Assembly: GCA_023375785.1 (NCBI GenBank)
Contig: SZWC01000032.1
Span: 745,566-809,565 of the forward strand
Reading direction: 5' to 3'
DNA from: Penium margaritaceum
Lineage: Eukaryota > Streptophyta > Zygnematophyceae > Desmidiales > Peniaceae
DNA: 64,000 nt
Position 1 is the stretch's first letter. Each line of letters starts with the position of its first letter. Below are positions 61,001 to 64,000 of this stretch, piece after piece. The notes beneath the pieces were generated by a model. The model saw only the letters and a program-made list of their open reading frames with translations. It was not told the origin of the DNA and searched no databases. A program made the translations under genes and the position numbers.

Positions 61001-64000
61001 TGTGCGATGTACTAGGCATGATCTTGCAGGTGCAAACAAGGTAGAATACCGGTGGCTCGGTGTGGCTATTGTGCGCAATGCCTTGAAAAAAGTTGGCATG
61101 TGCCAGTGACCATGACCACAGAGTTTACCAAGTGACTTTAACTTTCATGAATCGTAACACAAGTCAGCCACAGTCAGAGTGCCCAATCACAGTGCACATC
61201 TAACATGCATGACCTTGCAGGTATAAACAAGGTAAAAGACCGATGGCTTGGCACGGCAATTGTACGACATGCCTTGACAAAGTTGGCATGTGCCACTGAC
61301 CATGACGACAAAGGTTATCAATTACCTTAAATGGCTATGAATCATAACACGAGTCAGCCACGTTCAGAGTGTCCAATCACAGTGTAGATATACTGGGCAT
61401 GACCTTGCAGGTATAAACAAGATAGAATACTGGTGGCTCGGTGTGGCTATTCTGTGCAATGCCTTATCAAAGTTGGCATGTGCCACTGACCATGACCACA
61501 AATGTATCCAAGTGACTTTTACTTCTATTGATCGTAACACGAGTCAGCCACGGTCAGAACGCCCAATCACAGTGGGTATCTAATATGCATAAACTTTTAG
61601 GTATAAACAAGGTAAAATACCGGTGTCTTGGTACGGCTATAATGCGCAATGCCTTGAAAAATTTGGCATGTGTCACTGACCAGGACCACAAAGTTTGCCA
61701 AGTGACTTTAACTTCTACGCATCGTAAGATGAGTCAGCCACGGTCAGAGTGCCCAATCACAGTGCACATCTAGTATGCATGACCTTGCAGATATAAACAA
61801 GGTAACAACCGGTGTCTTGGTACGGCTATTGTGCACAATGCCTTGCCAAAGTTGGCATGTGCCATTGACCATGACCAGAAATGTATCCAAGTGACTTTTA
61901 CTTCCATTGATCATAACACGAGTTAGCCACGGTCAGAGTGTCCAATCACACTGCAGATGTACTAGGAATGATCTTGCAGGTACAAACATGGTAGAATACT
62001 GGTGGCTTGGTGTGGCTATTGTGCGCAATGCCTTGACAAAGTTGGCATGTGCCACTGACTATGACCACAAATATATCCAAATGACTTTTACTTATATTGA
62101 TCATAACACAAGTCAGCCACGGTCAGAGTGTCCAATCACAGTGCAGATGTATTAGGCATGATGTTGCAGGTGCAAACAAGGTAGACTACTGGTGGCTTGG
62201 TGTGGCTATTGTGCGCAATGCCTTGACAAGGTTGGCATGTGCCACTGACCACGACCACAAAGTTTATCAAGTGAATTTAACTTCTACAAATCGTAACACG
62301 ATTCAGCCACAGTCAGAGTGCCCAATCGTAGTTCATATGTACTAGGCATGACCTTGTAGGTATACACAAGGCAAAACACCGGTGGCTTGGCACAGATACT
62401 GACCATGGCCTCAAATTTTACCAAGTACCTTAAACGGCTATGAATCATTACACGCGTCAGCCACGGTCACAGTGTCCAGTCACAGTGCAGATATACTGGG
62501 TATGACCTTGCAGGTACAAACAAGGGTGAATATTGGTGGCTCGGCGTGGCTATTGTGCGGAATGCCTCGACAAAGTTGGCATGTGCCACTGACCATGACC
62601 ACAAATGTATCCAGCTGACTTTTACTTCTATTTATCATAACACGAGTCAGCCATGGTCAGGGTGTCCAATTATAGTGCAGATGTACTAGGCATGATCTTG
62701 CAGGGTCAAACAAGGTAGATTGCTGGTGGCTCGGTGTGGCTATTGTGTGCAATGCCTTGACAAAGTTGGCATGTGCCACTGACCATGACCACAAATATAT
62801 CCAAGTGACTTTTACTTCTATTCATCATATCACGAGTCAGACACAGTCAGAGTGTCCAATCACAATGCAGATGTACTAGGCATAATCTTACAGGTACAGA
62901 AAAGGTAGAATACTGGTGGCTCGGTGTGGCTATTGTGTGTAATGCCTTGACAAAGCTGGCATGTGCCACTGACCATGACCATAAAATGTACCAAGTGACT
63001 TTAACTTATAGGAATCGTAACACGAGTCAGCCACGGTCAGAGTACCCAATCATAGTGCACATCTAATATGCATGACCTTGCTGGTATAAACAAGGTTAAA
63101 AACCAGTGGCTTGGCATGGCTAATGTGAGCAATGCCTTGACAAAGTTGGCATGTGCCACTGACCATGACCACGACATTTACCAAGTACCTTAAATGACTA
63201 TGAATCATAACACAAGTCAGCCACGGTTAGAGTGTCCAATCACAGTGCAGATGTACTAGGCATGATCTTGCAGGTACACACAAGGTAGAATACTGGTGGC
63301 TCGGTGAGGCTATTGTGCGCAATGACTTGACACAGTTGGCATCTGCCACTGACCATGACCACAAATGTATCCAAGTTACTTTTACTTCTATTGAACATAA
63401 CACGAGTCACCCACAGTCAGAGTATCCAATGATAGTGCAAATGTGCTAGGCATGATATTGCAGGTACAAAAAAGGTAGAATACTGGTGGCTTGGTGTGGC
63501 TATTGTGCGCAATGCCTTGACAAAGTTGGCATGTGCCACTAATGATGACCACAAATGTATCCAAGTGAAATTTACTTTTATTGATCATAACACAGGTCAG
63601 CCACAGTCAGAGTGTCAAATAACAGTGCAGATGTATTAGTCATGATCTTGCAGGTGCAAACAAGGTAGAATACTGGTGGCTCGGTGTAACTATTGTGCGC
63701 AATGCCTTGACAACGTTGGCATGTGCCACTGACCACGACCACAAAGTTTACCAAGTGACTATAACTTATACGAATCGTAACACAATTCAGCCATAGTTAG
63801 AGTGCCTAATCACAGTTCATGTGTACTAGGCATGACCTTGTAGGTATAAACAAGGTAAAACACCGGTGGCTTGGCACGGCTACTGTGCGCAATGCCTTGA
63901 CAAAGTTGGCATGTGCCACTGACCATGATCTCAAAGTTTACCAAATACCTTAAACGGCTATGAATCATAATACGTGTTAGCCACAGTTAGAGTGTCCAAG
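61001..64000 (-). repeat. Tandem duplication of about 3.57 kb, right copy (runs off window)
   Basis: The partner of 57430-61000, lacking one monomer near 62955. It is still matching at the window edge (near 60616 of the left copy). Confidence 0.88.

Larger units (their letters stand above)
55790..64000 (-). repeat. Satellite family B array, reverse orientation, right part
   Basis: The same array as 41410-52309, resuming in register after the retrotransposon and running off the window edge. It includes a perfect single-monomer duplication near 56.2-56.6 kb and a tandem duplication of about 3.57 kb from about 57.43 kb onward. Small deletion junctions sit near 58820 and 62392. Confidence 0.95.

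Noticed and set aside
22182-63588. Recurring open frames in family B on both strands, 60-140 codons
   Set aside because: They are the same repeat shadow. The reading frame continues across monomer boundaries only where the local period permits it, and their direction follows the array orientation.
1-64000. 5S rDNA or other RNA-gene tandem array
   Set aside because: Monomer length is in a plausible range for some short arrays, but no 5S, U-RNA or other conserved RNA sequence or pol III terminator pattern is seen in the monomers.
1-64000. CRISPR array
   Set aside because: Repeats are about 190 bp, contiguous and gradually diverged. There are no unique spacers between short identical repeats.
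1-64000. CENP-B box (TTCGNNNNANNCGGG pattern) in the satellites
   Set aside because: I found no recurrent match by eye in either family; the conserved symmetric motifs are different.

Overview
This window is satellite DNA from a nuclear genome, most likely a land plant. I find no host protein-coding gene, rRNA gene or functional tRNA gene. The plant assignment rests on two things: the LTR retrotransposon has a TGGTATCAGAGC primer-binding site (initiator-Met tRNA), common in plant LTR elements, and the inserts carry a plant-type tRNA-derived SINE-like segment. The species cannot be named. The many short open frames are periodic shadows of the repeats.

Layout: (1) 1-21410 is satellite family A, with monomers of about 190 bp arranged as a five-monomer higher-order repeat (HOR) of about 952 bp. 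It is interrupted three times (1-375, 4653-5035, about 11723-12130) by copies of one non-satellite insert holding the SINE-like segment. (2) 21411-21762 is a truncated LTR that forms the exact border between family A and family B. (3) 21763-41409 is family B in forward orientation, also about 190 bp per monomer and visibly related to A. It holds a 622-base gap and a complete solo LTR (32033-32629). (4) At 41409/41410 the orientation of family B flips, and 41410-64000 is the same family reversed, largely as a three-monomer HOR of about 570 bp. (5) An LTR retrotransposon of 3480 bp with both LTRs and a 5-bp target-site duplication (TSD) sits in the reversed array at 52310-55789.

On top of the monomer and HOR periods lie several layers of segmental duplication: perfect single-monomer duplications, tandem blocks of 1.76, 2.25 and about 3.57 kb, and near-identical blocks 10.9-18.4 kb apart. 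This is the pattern expected from repeated unequal exchange in a centromeric, pericentromeric or other heterochromatic array; that location is inference.

The most notable points are the A/B border inside a truncated LTR, the inversion junction, a conserved 16-bp palindrome in family A, a TGGCA-CA-TGCCA dyad in family B, and the duplication history that the LTR insertions let one order in time. Gaps and single Ns mean that copy numbers here may not be exact.
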